64,000 bases of DNA from Todiramphus chloris collaris. Taxonomy: Eukaryota; Chordata; Aves; Coraciiformes; Alcedinidae. Of this stretch, positions 1 through 11,940 are shown piece by piece; positions within the stretch are counted from its first letter, which is position 1, and every line of letters starts with the position of its first letter. A model generated the notes under the pieces. It made no database searches. It was not told the origin of the DNA and saw nothing but the letters and a program-made list of their open reading frames with translations. The stretch covers positions 18,739,825-18,803,824 of the forward strand of contig JANVCC010010406.1 of NCBI GenBank assembly GCA_025345505.1. Reading direction: 5' to 3'. Position numbers and translations under genes: made by a program.

Positions 1-611
1 TTGGATGTATATTTATTTTCACAATCCAAATTCTGCTTTTTCCAGGATGAAGAAATTTTCTGAGAATGAAGAAGGAAAGTAGATCCACGTAGTATAGCTT
101 TGAGTGGTTTTAGATTTGCTCCCACATGAGATCAGAGTTTAAACATTCTGTCAGAAATAAAGAGCGACTGAAATGAATTGTAAACCTGATACCCTGGTTT
201 TCTTGTTCTGACTACCAACATAGGTCAATTTTAAGTGGTATTTTAACACATTTTCTTTGACATAGTTACTCATATTGTGAAGAGTTTGTCCAAAAAGAGA
301 CATTCTTTCCCCAAGGATGGCATTATTTTGCTATTATTACACAAACTCACTGGTGCTTCTTAAAATATTCAAATACATTATGCCATATACATGTTAAATA
401 AAAGATTTCAAGATGGGAACTTAGAGGACTGTAAAAGTGATAGAAAAATGAAGGCCATTAAAATGAGTCCATTCACTTGACACATGCATGAAAACCAGCA
501 TACAATGCACAATGATGATGAGACACCAGTGCACTGGCATACAGCTATCGGTCTAAATAAAAGGTTAGAGACAGAGCTTCATCATTGTGGAACCTGAGGT
601 TTGTGTCCACA
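1..611. other. Non-coding stretch, no gene seen
   Basis: AT-rich DNA with no long open frame, no recognisable repeat family and no RNA gene visible by eye. It could be intergenic or intronic. Confidence 0.6.
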
Positions 612-673
612 GCAAGCGAGAGAATGAACATATCCTAAAATTCCATTGTTCATTCTCTCTGTCTTTAGCTTGC
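612..673. repeat. Imperfect hairpin (inverted repeat)
   Basis: GAGAGAATGAACA (618-630) is matched exactly by its reverse complement at 647-659 across a loop of about 16 bases. Outside this 13-bp stem, GCAAGC (612-617) pairs with GCTTGC (668-673), with an 8-base bulge on the 3' side. This is a clean local foldback in otherwise plain sequence. It may be chance, a relic of a small palindromic element, or a structured transcript. The bulged stem is not a typical microRNA precursor. Confidence 0.6.
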
Positions 674-851
674 AGTGTCCAACAGTGTGTTTCTGCTAAG
701 GAGCTGCTCCTGTTTTATGGTGATTACTTCATCTATTCCATGATTCCACATAAATGATGTGATCATTCTCATGAGTGACAGGACAAAATAGTCAAATTCA
801 TAAGTTGTTACAGCAAGTAACTGCAAGCAAGCCACTGGCTTACAAATCCAT

Positions 852-2400
852 CACAGAATGGTTGTGTTGGAAGGTCCTTCTGAAGATCATCAAGTCTGAC
901 TCCTGCCCCCCCGACCCCTGCCTCCCTCCCTGCGGCTAAGAGCGGGTTCAGGTAGAGCAGATTTTCCAGGACTGTCTTCAGCTGGGTTATTTTAATGTCT
1001 TCAGGGATGGAGACTCCACAACTTTCTTTGTCAAACTGTAACACTGCTCAGTCATCTTCACAGCAAAAAAAATAGTATTTCCTCATTTTCAGAGGGAACC
1101 TCCTGTGTTTCAGCTTTGGCCCACTGCCTCTTGTCTTGTCGCTGAGCACCGGAGAGAGGGGTCTGTCTCCTTCATCACTCTCTGCATAAAGCAGCCCACA
1201 ATACTGTTGGCTTTTTATGCTGTGAGAATGCATTGCTGCTCATGGTCAGCGTGCTGCCCATCAGAACCCCCAAATTCTTTTCCACAAAGCTACTTTCCAT
1301 CTGTGTGGCCAGCATGTAGTGGTCCTTGGGATTATTCCTCCCCAGTTACAGCATTTTCCATTTGTCCTGTTGAACTTCTGGAGTTTCTTTTCTGCCAAGT
1401 TCTCTAGCTTGTGAAGTCTCTCTGAACGGCAGCAAAACACTGTGGTGTATCAGTCACACTTTGTAGTTCTGTATCCTCTGTGAACTTCCTGAGGATGCAC
1501 TTCATCTGATGCTCCAGGCCATTAATGAAGATGTTGAACAGCACTGGGCCTGATTTTCAGCCACTTTTTAATCCACTTCACTCTCCACTTATCTAATATG
1601 TGCTTTGTTAGCTTGTTTACAATGATGTTGCAAGAGACAGCGTGACAGACTTTGCTAAAGTCAAGATAAACACCATACATTGTTCTTCCTTCATCAACCA
1701 AGCTAGTCACAGCGTTGTAGAAGGCAATGAAATTGATCAAGCATGATCTTCATAAATCCATGCTGACTGTTCCTGATCACCTTCTTGTCATTCATATGTC
1801 TAGAAATTATTTCCAGGAACAGTTGTTCATCACATTCCTAGGGAGTGAAGTGATTCTGAAGAGTCTGTAGTTGTCCAAATCTTCCTTTTTGCCATTCATG
1901 AAGACTGCAGTGGTATTTGCTCTGTTCCACTCTTCAGGAACCTCTCCTAGTCTCCATGACCGTTCAAAGGCAGTTGAGACTGGCCTTATAGTGTCATTAG
2001 CAGCTCCCTCAGCACTACTGAGCTTATGTATAAACTTTTTGTTTATGTACTCCCTAATGTGGTTCTTCCTCACTGAGGGTAAATCAGTCTTCCTTGCTCC
2101 AGACTTTCCTTTTTGTTTTTACTGGTAAAGACTGAGGCAAAGGCAGCATCAAGTACCTTGTCCTTCTCCATGTCAGCTGTCACCACTTCCCCAGCACCAT
2201 TCAGCAATGGGCTTACGTTTTCCTTTAGCTGTTCAGGTACTTGTAGAATACTTCCCCATTGCCTTTCACATTCCCTGCCAGCTTCAACTCCAGATTTGCC
2301 TTGGCTTTCCCAACCCCATCCTTGCATGACTGGAGAGCAACACTATACTCCTCCTAGGTCACTTGACCCTTTTCCACTTCCTTTTAATGTCTGAGTTCAA
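852..2400 (-). mobile_element. CR1 LINE, 5'-truncated old copy
   Basis: Read on the minus strand, this is the 3' half of a CR1 retrotransposon. Its 3' end lies at 852-900, where the plus strand shows the inverted CR1 terminus (agaatggttg...ttggaagg...gatcatc). Three minus-strand frame pieces carry ORF2 protein similarity. 2070-2327 holds the linker before the reverse transcriptase (VPEQLKENVSPLLNGAG). 1807-2073 holds the fingers region (LGEVPEEWNRA and KKEDLDNYRLF). 1522-1740 holds the first catalytic block (VDEGRTMYGVYLDFSK). The frame is broken several times and the box holding the FADD motif is not clearly seen, so the copy is dead and comparatively old. The 5' end is lost near 2400, the usual result of incomplete reverse transcription. 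CR1 makes no target-site duplication that would fix the ends. Confidence 0.9.
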
Positions 2401-5365
2401 TTGTATGAATACAATGGAAATGAGAGGTCAGTGAGAGTTACTCTTCCACATCTATGTGTAACTGTTGATTTTGTTGATTAACAGAGAGGGGGACAAATAT
2501 AAAGTCATATTAACTGCTACTATGTGCTACATGTGACCAAAGACCAGCAGAAATAGGACTGGTTTTTAGTAGGCTATGAACTGCCAGACCTTCAAACGCT
2601 TACATTTTGATGGACTTAATTGTCATCTAGAATTTCTTGGGTTAAAAAATTAGACTATATCCCAAAATGAGCAGCTTAATTGTATTTGTATCAGGGAAAA
2701 TTGCTATATTTACCTCATCCATAATTTAGATTTTGAAGATAGATATGGAAATATATCTACAGATGAAATTTATTCTTTTCTGTTTTTCCATGTCAAACAG
2801 GAAATTATTAGAACAGTAAGGAAGTTGTATTAAAAATTATTTTGTATTACTGGTTAACAGAATAATAGAACCTTTCCGCAGTTTTTAAAAAGGGTACTTC
2901 AGAAACAAGTGGTGTAGAAGAATGGATAACGTAACACATGGTTGAAAGTGGAATTTATAGAAACTGCTGATGTTCAGAAAATGAAAGGGCTGATAATAGC
3001 AATTAATGATTGTGAAGTCTACTACTCTGTTCTGTGAGATGTTAAAACCACGTCTGAAAAGGGGAGAAGATTAAAATACATATTGATTCGCTGATGGGCA
3101 AAAGGTAAGGTTTAAAAGCAAAGAATTGACTAATATGTATGGTATTAATTAAACTCTTCTCATCATTGTGAATAAACAAGGGCTTATAACCCATATCTGT
3201 AAATTCCTGAATTGATTCCAGATTGAGTGTACTTCAAAGGTCTGTGCCATGTAAACCAAAATCACCTTCAGAAGGGTCTTTTCCTGCAGGTCAGGAGAAC
3301 TTCAAGGCACAATGTTTTCTGCTGCACAATTTTCATTCTGAGTTTTCCTATTGATTTCATAGGGAGCACATAGTGAGTGAATTTATTAGATAGGAGCTAG
3401 AGTGTACAAATTTGCCAGAAATACCTGATATATCTCCTGTGGAGACAGAGAACGCAGAAAAGACAAGTGTGTAAATTTATCCAGCTGTTGATAACTAGAT
3501 GTGACCAGTTATAAAATATTTGAATTAAACCTGCAAACCTGGAAATATCAGGGTACTATTGAGAAAGGACAGTGGAAGCAGGACTAGTAACCATACAGAG
3601 ACTAAGGTGGGCTACCTCCTGTGTGAAATCCTGACCATGTGGAAGCGAACAGGAATTTGGCCCTTTATTGACCAAGACCTATATTATAGCCAAAATTGGT
3701 TACTTCCCTTCTAGGATGCCCAGTGCTTTTACTCAGACAACATGTGCTTCTCAGTTTCTCCTGCCTTGGGTGTAGACCTTTTTCTAGGAAAAACAGTAAC
3801 AATGCTCAGCACTTCTTTTTTTTTTTCTCTGAAACTTGTAAAGTCTTTTATAAAGTGCCTTTAGCTCATTTTAAGACTGCTGCAACTATGGCCCAAAGAA
3901 GTTTTAAAGGACTTATCTAGAGTAAAAAACTCCCTAGTGTGAGATAAATAGAGCCAAATATTTGCCTCTTTATCTTAAATGGGTCCCATCTCCCTTACCT
4001 GTTATTCTCTCATATTTGGTTGTCTCATTTTTTTGATACTTAAAATAAAATTTAAAAATTAGAAGAACAAAACCTGGATTAGAAGAGAACAAATTTTTTG
4101 GCTTATTACTACTTGATGTCCCCAGACTGTATGCAGATTACATATATATTTTTCCCTATTTCCTTTCATTTGTCTTTTCTATATGTTTTACCAATATTAA
4201 AGATTATCCTACTGTGGAGTGTTGTGCGACCAAGAAAGACCTGTAGTACAGATAGCAAAGAAATGCAGTAGGAGAAAGTGTACCACTCCTTGCCACCAGC
4301 TGAAAGCATAGAAGGATTTCTACAATTTACCAGACTCCTTATGAAAAAAAAATGTAATTGGAACTCAGCCTATGTAAGTAAGGTTGACTCAGCTTTGTGC
4401 AGTAGCTAGTTTGGGTAGTTGTTTTTGAATTTAAACAAAAATTAGGTGTTCCAGAATATCAGAAATTGAACTGCAGCCTGTCCACACCACAACACAGGTG
4501 TATAAAGGGCATCAGGCCTGCAACCTGCCTCCACTCATTGCCTGAGTTGGTGCTTCAATCAGCCTTGCCCAGAAAGCTGCCACCCTGACCACTGAGTGTT
4601 TTTGCAGTGGCCACTACAAGCGCTGGCTGGCATTTGTGATGGCCAGAATTATCTTTTCTTCAGCCAGTCAGTTTTTGAGTCAAGCCTTGATGTATTTTTT
4701 GCATTTGGAGATCTTTGCAGGTAGGAGGCTGAAGTGATAGGTTGCCCATACAGGGCCATGTTGGGCTAGTACTGGTGAGGCGAAAATGGACTGACACCAC
4801 TGTGAACTTCTTGTTCTCATTCCCATTACCATCACATATTCAGACAGCAGTTCTATGTCATCCACAGTCTTTGTCACCTGCTTCCATTCAGTTGTGTCTG
4901 ATGCCCTTATTAGAGTTTTCATTTGATTCCTGCTGCTGCATCACCCAGTCAACAATGCACAGTGCAAGGTTTAAACAAGAGAAAAAATGCTGCACTGGTT
5001 ACTCCCTGGGTTGTCTATAAGCTGCTCAGGACTCCCTGCTGTTTGTTTTCAGACAAGAGTCAATGCGATTTCTGGCCAAGCCAATGATCTCAATAGCAAG
5101 ACGCCAGTAGTAGCATCACTATGAGAGATTTCTCTCTGTTTCTCTTGTCCGAGCTCCTTGAGAACACATGGAAGATGATTATCACACTCTCTTCAGTACT
5201 TAGCACTGCTGTGTATTATGCTAAGATTCATCAGGGAGGGGAGCTTCATGCTGACAGTGCTCCAGCATGTATTTCCAAAGGCATAAATTAGCAAATTACC
5301 AGCCCTACCTGATGAGACAATTGAACAGGTTTACTGTGTTTTTGCTATCATAACAACATGCATTA
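2401..5365. other. Non-coding stretch, no gene seen
   Basis: About 3 kb without a convincing coding region. Open frames on both strands at 4680-5020 are short and matched nothing I recognise. No tandem array or transposon end was seen. Confidence 0.5.
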
Positions 5366-5500
5366 CACAGTGCTTTTTATCTAGAGACCCTGCTAGTGCA
5401 TTAGAGCTTGTGGAATATTAAAATCTCTCATTCACAGAAGTAAGCTGAGGGACAGAGTGATTAAATTACTAGAGTGATTCAATTACTAGCCCCAAGTACT
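5366..5500 (-). mobile_element. MIR-like SINE relic
   Basis: The stretch ctcattcacagaagtaagc, followed by tgagggacagagtgattaa, resembles the reverse complement of the MIR core (cattttacagatgaggaaac then tgaggcacagagaggttaa). The preceding acagtgctttttat fits the MIR 3' half. MIR is an ancient tRNA-derived SINE spread across amniotes, so a decayed copy in a bird is expected. By-eye similarity only. A 17-bp tandem duplication lies inside it. Confidence 0.45.
5454..5487. repeat. 17-bp tandem duplication
   Basis: The unit agagtgattaaattact (5454-5470) is repeated at 5471-5487 with one difference (a to c). It lies inside the MIR-like relic and looks like a small replication-slippage duplication. 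Confidence 0.75.
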
Positions 5501-6807
5501 GGTCAAGAGTAAATTTTAACATAGACTTATGAGGTCCTGATTCTCAGGCCCCTTTCAAGACACCAAATTGCACTAGGGCTTTTGTGTTGCTATTCCATGA
5601 GCTATCTACTTATTTAAAAAAATGCAATTAATACAGCAGTAATCTGTGATGGAGACTGAAAAAAATTAAGGTCTAAGAAAATTTAGTATTTTCTTCCAAA
5701 TGAGTTTCAGTCAAAATTGAAATCTGGTCTTAGACACGAGTATTTCAAGCAAGCAGCTAAATGAAAGGCAAAACACGGGCCTGGCAATTTGTTCATGAAA
5801 ATAGTCCCTTTTTCTTCAGCAGTTCAGAGAATCAGGTACTTGGCATAGTCTTACTATAATTTGTAAAACATCTTAATTCTCCATTCTTTGTTTTAGCTGT
5901 AGTTGTATAAAGAAGGGAACTAGGATCATTCCTGTTGCGTCTTTCCTAATGCGTCGATTCATTTAGTAAGTTTCTTGTGAACAGCATCAAGAGCTATGAG
6001 TGGAAAACACATGTATAATCTGGCTTTTGTGATAAACTGCCTGAAAATGATTGAATAAATATTTTTGAAAGTGAGAAAAGTGCATTTACCTGCCCTTTAA
6101 ATCCACTTACAAAATTCATACCATTTCTCTTTTTTTGTTTGGTTTCCTTATTCTGGCATATTTAAGAAGTGGCCTGAGCTGCTAGCATCTGTCAAGTTCC
6201 ACTCTTGTATTGGAAACACGCTGCAGCTTGTCCCACTGGAGATGTTCAGGCATACTTCGTTCATTTACTTTTGCTGAAGATATATACCTACAGTACATGC
6301 TAATACAAGAAATAGTAAGGTGTAATTAGTGTGAAATCTAGCAAATTACTAAAACTGTTACTGTTTTATTTGGGTTTTTTTTGTCACAAGTAATTTACTT
6401 CTTTATCGGGCATCATGCACTTTGGAGGAAGAGAGTTCTAGGACTAAATCATCTTGTCTGGAGGAAGAGTAGAGAAAGAAGGAGAATATGTGCAGGACTT
6501 GCTCATAGGTATTGTATTTCCTTTCAAAGATGTCATACCATGACATCAAGTGATTTTCTATCTGAAGATGTGACTCAAGAATCCAGGTCTAGTTTTGCCT
6601 TTCAGTGGCAGGCCTTCAGTCCATCATACTCCCATCTTCTAAGGTTTGGAAGGTGCTTTTTCATATTTCTTATGCCCACACAGGTACCAGTGACAGTGGG
6701 CAGACCGGAAGAATGTTCAGTTTGTTGCTTCTGCAGCAGGATGCCAGAGCTGGCCACAAGGAGTGCAGGCTGAAGAAGACATATTGACATGTAGTCAGTA
6801 TGACAGT

Positions 6808-6926
6808 AGATGTGTAGGTGTGGAAATTCAGGACATGGTTTGGTGGTCATGATAATGTTAGGTAGATGATTGGACTTTACGATCTTTGCGGTCTTTTCCA
6901 ACTTCAATGATTCTGTGATTCTGTGA
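6808..6926 (+). mobile_element. CR1 LINE, 3' terminal fragment
   Basis: The sequence reads as the CR1 3' untranslated end: ggacatggtttggtgg, gttaggtagatgattggac, a gatctttgcggtcttttcc block, then the terminal repeat attctgtgattctgtga at 6909-6925. Only about 120 bp remain, with no ORF2 sequence. The terminal octamer-like repeat is the tail by which CR1 reverse transcription is primed. Confidence 0.85.
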
Positions 6927-8398
6927 AGGGAAACCTGGTACTAACCTGATACAAATGTTATCATTGAATGCAAGAATGAGGTGGTGCTGTGGCAGACAGT
7001 ATTTTACTGCAAGGAAAATCCAATAGCAATGAGTTTCTAAAATTGTGTTGAAGCCAACTCAGCATGTCTTTTTGACCTGTGACAGCTGGATTTCTGTAGC
7101 ACTGAACACAACCCAAGTATCTGTTTGCATACACAATATGCTGACGCCCAGAGTGCCTGGCAGGATTTTGCTAACAAGAGTTTTTACACCCATTCCCCTT
7201 ACAACAGAAAGCACAGCACAAGTTTTCAACTGTACGACTTTTTTTCTCTTTTTCCCTTCTGGTCATATACATCTAGGTCTCTGTTGCTGTAAAGCCTCTT
7301 GTGCTTTTCAACTATCATGTAAGAAGTAGCCTGCTCAGCTGGACTGTATGTGCTTTCTACTTTGTCTGGGGCTTTCTGAGATAGTCTGATTTAATGTCTG
7401 TTCTTACATGGGCATGGGAAGGAGAGCTTCAAGTGCTGTAAAAAAAACTCTCAGAGATTATTATCAACTGAAAGAGTGGGTGAGAAATTAGAAAGTCATT
7501 AATAAAAAAAAAAAAAAAAAAAGAATATATGAAACTGGATTTTCTTCCACCATGGTTCTCCCACGGTTTCTTTTTCTCCTTTAGGGGTGATCTGGTAGAA
7601 GCCACAGTTCTAGTAACATAGGACATTTTCAGATACCCCAGACTGCATCAGAAAGTGGAAGCCAAAGAATGACCCAAAACATAAAGGTTTTTTTTTTCTC
7701 ATGAATACCTTTATTTCCCCAGAAATGCTTGAAAAGTGCCTTCTACAGTAGTTACCCTTTCCTATCCCAGAGGAGGTGGATGTAACATCTCTAAGATGCA
7801 GCAGAGCTGCTCCCAGCCTCTCCAGAAAGAGAGATCATTTTGCTGTGACAGGGCTGTTTGGAGCACTGTCAATCCCAGTTGTCTTTGAGAAGCAGATCCC
7901 CCAAATGCTATTGTCACAGTCACTGTTTAAGTAGGAACATGTTGCAACTTGGAGTTGTCATAGAAGTGTATGTAAGCTATGACATTTTAATGTTTCTACT
8001 ACAGTAAATTTTAGGCAGATATGCTGTCTCTATTAGTAACTCCATAGCATCTAACTGATAATGGTGGCACCCAGTGTTTTTACTACACTTCAAGAGACTA
8101 AGTTTTTTTTTCAGAATGTTGCAAAACCCGAGATAATTTAGTTAGGAAGCAAGAAAAAGATGTAAAAAAAGATTTAAACAACAAATATGGCATGGGCACA
8201 GACCTTTAAAAAAAGTGTTTCAAGTAAAAGCCTCAGCCCATTAATTCCTGCGAGATGTATACGGCTTGAACATACATTGAAATGTAAGATAAATGGAAAT
8301 ACATTCCACATGCTAGGAGGATGCCACAGTGCGCTCAGGTAACCAAATGTGAAAACTTACGGGTGTTGCTGCAAATTCACATACTGATGGGTATGAGT
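6927..8398. other. Non-coding stretch with one A-run
   Basis: No gene or transposon end recognised. It contains an uninterrupted run of A at about 7504-7521, and shorter T and A runs near 7690, 8105 and 8165. Confidence 0.5.
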
Positions 8399-8600
8399 GG
8401 ATCAGCTCAGAGCACTAAACCAGGCCAGGCTGGAGACTTCCTCTGTGAAGAAGCTGCTGTGAGCACGTGGCCAGACTGGCAGGCTGTGTTGTGCTGCCTG
8501 GGCAGGCAGAAGGGTTGTTTGGTCTGGGGAAGGAGCTGTGGGGCCCCGGCGGCTGGATGCCCCATGCTGGGTTCTGCCTGAGGTCCCAGTGAAGCTCATC
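8399..8600. other. Local GC-rich patch
   Basis: This stretch is clearly richer in G and C than the surrounding AT-rich DNA and includes a ggggccccggcggctgg block at about 8541-8557. Short open frames exist on both strands but none has a recognisable domain. CpG is not dense enough to call a CpG-island promoter by eye. Its nature is unknown. Confidence 0.4.
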
Positions 8601-8664
8601 GTGGCAGGTCCTGTGCTCCTGTGTAAACAGATGTCCATGGAATGATTCACAAAACTATAATTAC

Positions 8665-9350
8665 GCACAATAGTGCAAATGTTTAATTAATCAGGTCTCA
8701 TGTCCTTATTATCCCCTCACTGGGTTTCACTAATAATGACCCAGAGGAAAATTCTGCTCCTGCCTGTGAATTATATTTTATTTACAAGGGTTTCATTTCT
8801 TAGACGATTTTTCAATCTCGTTCCTGGGTAACACTGCTAACAAGAAAATAAAATTCTGATGTCCTTTACATGTAAAACTTGTGACTGGCCTAAAATTTAA
8901 AATCAGGGAGGGCTTTGTGCTGGCTCACATAGTTCTTTTTGCAGAATAAATTAGAATAACTTCGCACTTAATATGTCTCTTGCCTCACATTCACAGGATG
9001 CATAAATATTTGTCTGCAATCCTATCACTAAAACTGAGAGAAAAAGAAAAGAGGTCTTGAAGGGAAAGCCGTTCTGAATGAGGAAAGCAAGCAACCCCTT
9101 CCAAGTTGGTTTGTAACCTATATGAAGGGTTAAATCACAGAAGGGTGGCTGAAGCCAAGAATGGAGTTTCAGCCTCCTTCACTGACAATGCCTCTGCCAC
9201 CCCCAAAAGCCAGCTGCTGGAAAGAAAGTGTTAAAAAGGATATTGTTTGCATTAAGGGGCTGAATTTTCCACTGGGTAATCATCAGTGAAACCCAGTGAA
9301 GGGCAAATGAGGATGGCAGGCCTGATTAATTAAACATGTGCTATGGTGCT
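8665..9350. repeat. Long inverted repeat, possible MITE or foldback element
   Basis: Two arms of about 96 bp face each other: 8665-8760, and 9255-9350 in reverse complement. By-eye alignment gives roughly 80% identity with one 2-base gap. The exact blocks are TTTAATTAATCAGG (14 bp), TCACTGGGTTTCACT (15 bp) and GGAAAATTC (9 bp). Weaker similarity seems to run a little further inward. The core of about 490 bp has no transposase-like open frame. Such an arrangement fits an old non-autonomous DNA transposon with long terminal inverted repeats, a pair of short repeats inserted head to head, or a conserved foldback non-coding element. No target-site duplication was found. I do not recognise the family. 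Confidence 0.8.
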
Positions 9351-11875
9351 AAGAGCAAGATTTATGCTATTGGTTTTACAAGAGTCGTTGATATTAATAC
9401 TGCTAGCAGAAATTTTGAGCTACTGTTTACCATTTACATTTTTCACTGCAAAACCTGTGTTAAAAGTACAAATTAGTGTTTGTGAGTACTGCTGTAACAT
9501 CTTAGTTTTGCTCTCTAAATGTTAATCCTGCTCTACAGTAGAGATCTTGCAGTGCAGAATCTTCCATTATAATCTCCAGTTCTGGAGGCTTTTAAACCTG
9601 ATTACAAAAATTTACTTTGGCCTAAAATCCACTTTACAAAACTCTACATCCAAGATACATATGTTTACTTAGGTATACATGAGTGCGCTCCTATTTATAC
9701 AGAACATTACATGGAACTTTCTGAAAAATTGAAAGAAAAATAACAGTGTATGCATTTCTAAGTTAGAGGAATGCAAATAGGTACCTATCAGTGACCTGTG
9801 AAGCTGTACACATGATGATGTGTAGCGCTGCATTCTGATAAAGCCAAATGACACGGTCTGTCCAAGCCTGAAAGTGACAAGTGTCATTACGAAGCATAGA
9901 GTAGAAAGAAATAACATTTTTGGGATAACAACGGCTACAGTACACGGACACTCTCTCCCCTAAGCAAAAATAGGCTTTTATAAAGGTATTAAGTATTTCC
10001 ATCACTTCCGGGCTGATCTGCAGCACATTCAGAAGTATCTATTTCATAACGTGTTAGCAGAGTAGGAGATGAATGCCCTTGCACTATAAACACTGTCTCA
10101 GAAATGTGTTTATAGGCAGTTATGGTTCTGCTCATTAATATGGCACAGGAATTACAGCAGTAAAATCTGAAGTGTGGGGTGTGAACGCGTGTCTTGGGGT
10201 GGAAGAGCGGGGTTATCTCCTGCAAATAAGCTTACTCACTTCATGGTGGGCATGAATGGCAACCAACCAGGTCAGTGTCAGTTTAGCTTTTATTTTCCTG
10301 ATAACGCACTTATGTGTTTACTTTTCTTATTACGCTTACGTGGAACATTTTCCTGGAACGATGCCTCTTCCTCTTGGGTAATTTTTTTGCTTTCTTGACA
10401 AGAAACTCTCAGTAGTCATGTATAGCCCAGTAAAGCCTGTAGACTTTGCAGTAACTTCGCAAGGTCTCAAGATTGAGGCAAGCTTGCCAGGCTTTGTGTG
10501 GGGTCTTCTTGGCCTGCCTGGAGCTTTGCTTTAGTTAATTTAGCTGTAACAATGATTCTTTGAATGATCATCTGACTGTTGCCTAATTTTTTTTTAACTT
10601 TTGCTTACATTTGTTTGATTACAAAATAGCCATAATTTTATACTTAATAGAATAAAAGTATTTTATACTTAAGCCATGTTTCAATTTTATATTACTGTTA
10701 CTCTGTGCAGAATGCAAAATTTATAATCCTACTATAATAATGTCATTTTTACATCATTATATGCAGGCCTGGTATGGCAGCAAAGGCCTTCGGAATGAGG
10801 AGACATCACAGAGGTGTACATGTGTGGGGTGATACGAGAGAAGGTACAAGCTGTCACTGGAGACACCGGGGATAGAAACAATTTACTACTGTCAGCTAAA
10901 GAGGCATGGACCTGGGACCTGAGCAGAACTAACCACAGAAGCAATAAGCAACAGGTGTCTATCTACCTGTGAAGTGTAAAATACACCATACAGAGTAAAT
11001 TGGGGTGTAACATGAGGTCCAAAACAATACAGACAGACTGAACTGTAGAAGTCTGTCATACAGGTGCTGCTGCTTGTGGTGCATCAAAGCATCTGGTGAG
11101 TGCGTGCCCTTCCTGATGCTAGAGCACCTCTGCTGCTATTGATTACCTGCAATATAGGCAGAAAGTATTTTGTCTTCCTCAGACCTTGGTCTGTCTATCT
11201 GTCTGGGACTTCTAGGTCACTAACAAAGCTTTCCCTTTTGTCATTTTTACTTATGGAACACAAAATAAATTTTGGAAAAGTAGTGACCTTACCTGTCTTT
11301 AGATTAATGCAATGATTTTCATGCAGCAGATCTTCCTTTTGCAGTTTATATGGGTATGCTTGCCTTAAGTCTTGCAACTCTCCGTTCAACGTTGACAGCA
11401 CATCAGTGGATAGAAGCATGATTGTTGAGTTGAAGTAGTGGGAAGACCTCTGTGAATTTGTAATTCTTGTTGTGATGGGCTTAATTCCTTGGAAAGAACT
11501 TTTGTAAATAAGCTGCTCCACTGCTGCAGAACTATTCTTTCTGGTGTACTGTCATCTGCCACTGGCTAAATGCAGAACCACTGAGATCTGTCACAGGTAT
11601 GGGTTTGTTGTAACTGATGTGAGGACATGTTCTCTCTTCATCCACCCTGTTTAAAGTCGACACCACATGTACAACAAACTAAGTACCTTACTAAGAAGAA
11701 GGCACTAAGTAATGTTAAATTAGGTGGCAGCTTTCTGATGTAAAAAAAATGTTTTGGGTTTTATGTGGCAAATAAATACAGACTGAAAAATTTTAAAAAA
11801 AACAATATGCAGTGTGAATTGCAACCTGGAATTGCTATTCATCCCTCAGGGAACCAGTCCTGGTATGTTATCCAG
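9351..11875. other. Non-coding stretch, no gene seen
   Basis: No recognised repeat or gene. A minus-strand stop-free frame of 108 codons at 11195-11521 has no motif I recognise, and that length is expected by chance. Confidence 0.5.
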
Positions 11876-11940
11876 TATTGTCACCTGGCACTGTGGGGAA
11901 GTAATATAACCTCTCTGTATCTTAGTTTTCCTCATTTACC
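11876..11940 (+). mobile_element. MIR-like SINE relic
   Basis: The stretch gaagtaatataacctctctg, followed by tatcttagttttcctcattt, matches the order of the MIR core (caagttacttaacctctctg then tgcctcagtttcctcatctg). The match breaks into a T-run at 11941-11957. This is the same family as the 5.4-kb relic but in the opposite orientation. Identified by eye only. Confidence 0.5.

Noticed and set aside
4680-5080. Minus-strand readings such as IIGLARNRIDSC, considered as a retrocopy
   Set aside because: Too short, interrupted by stops, and matched no protein I know.
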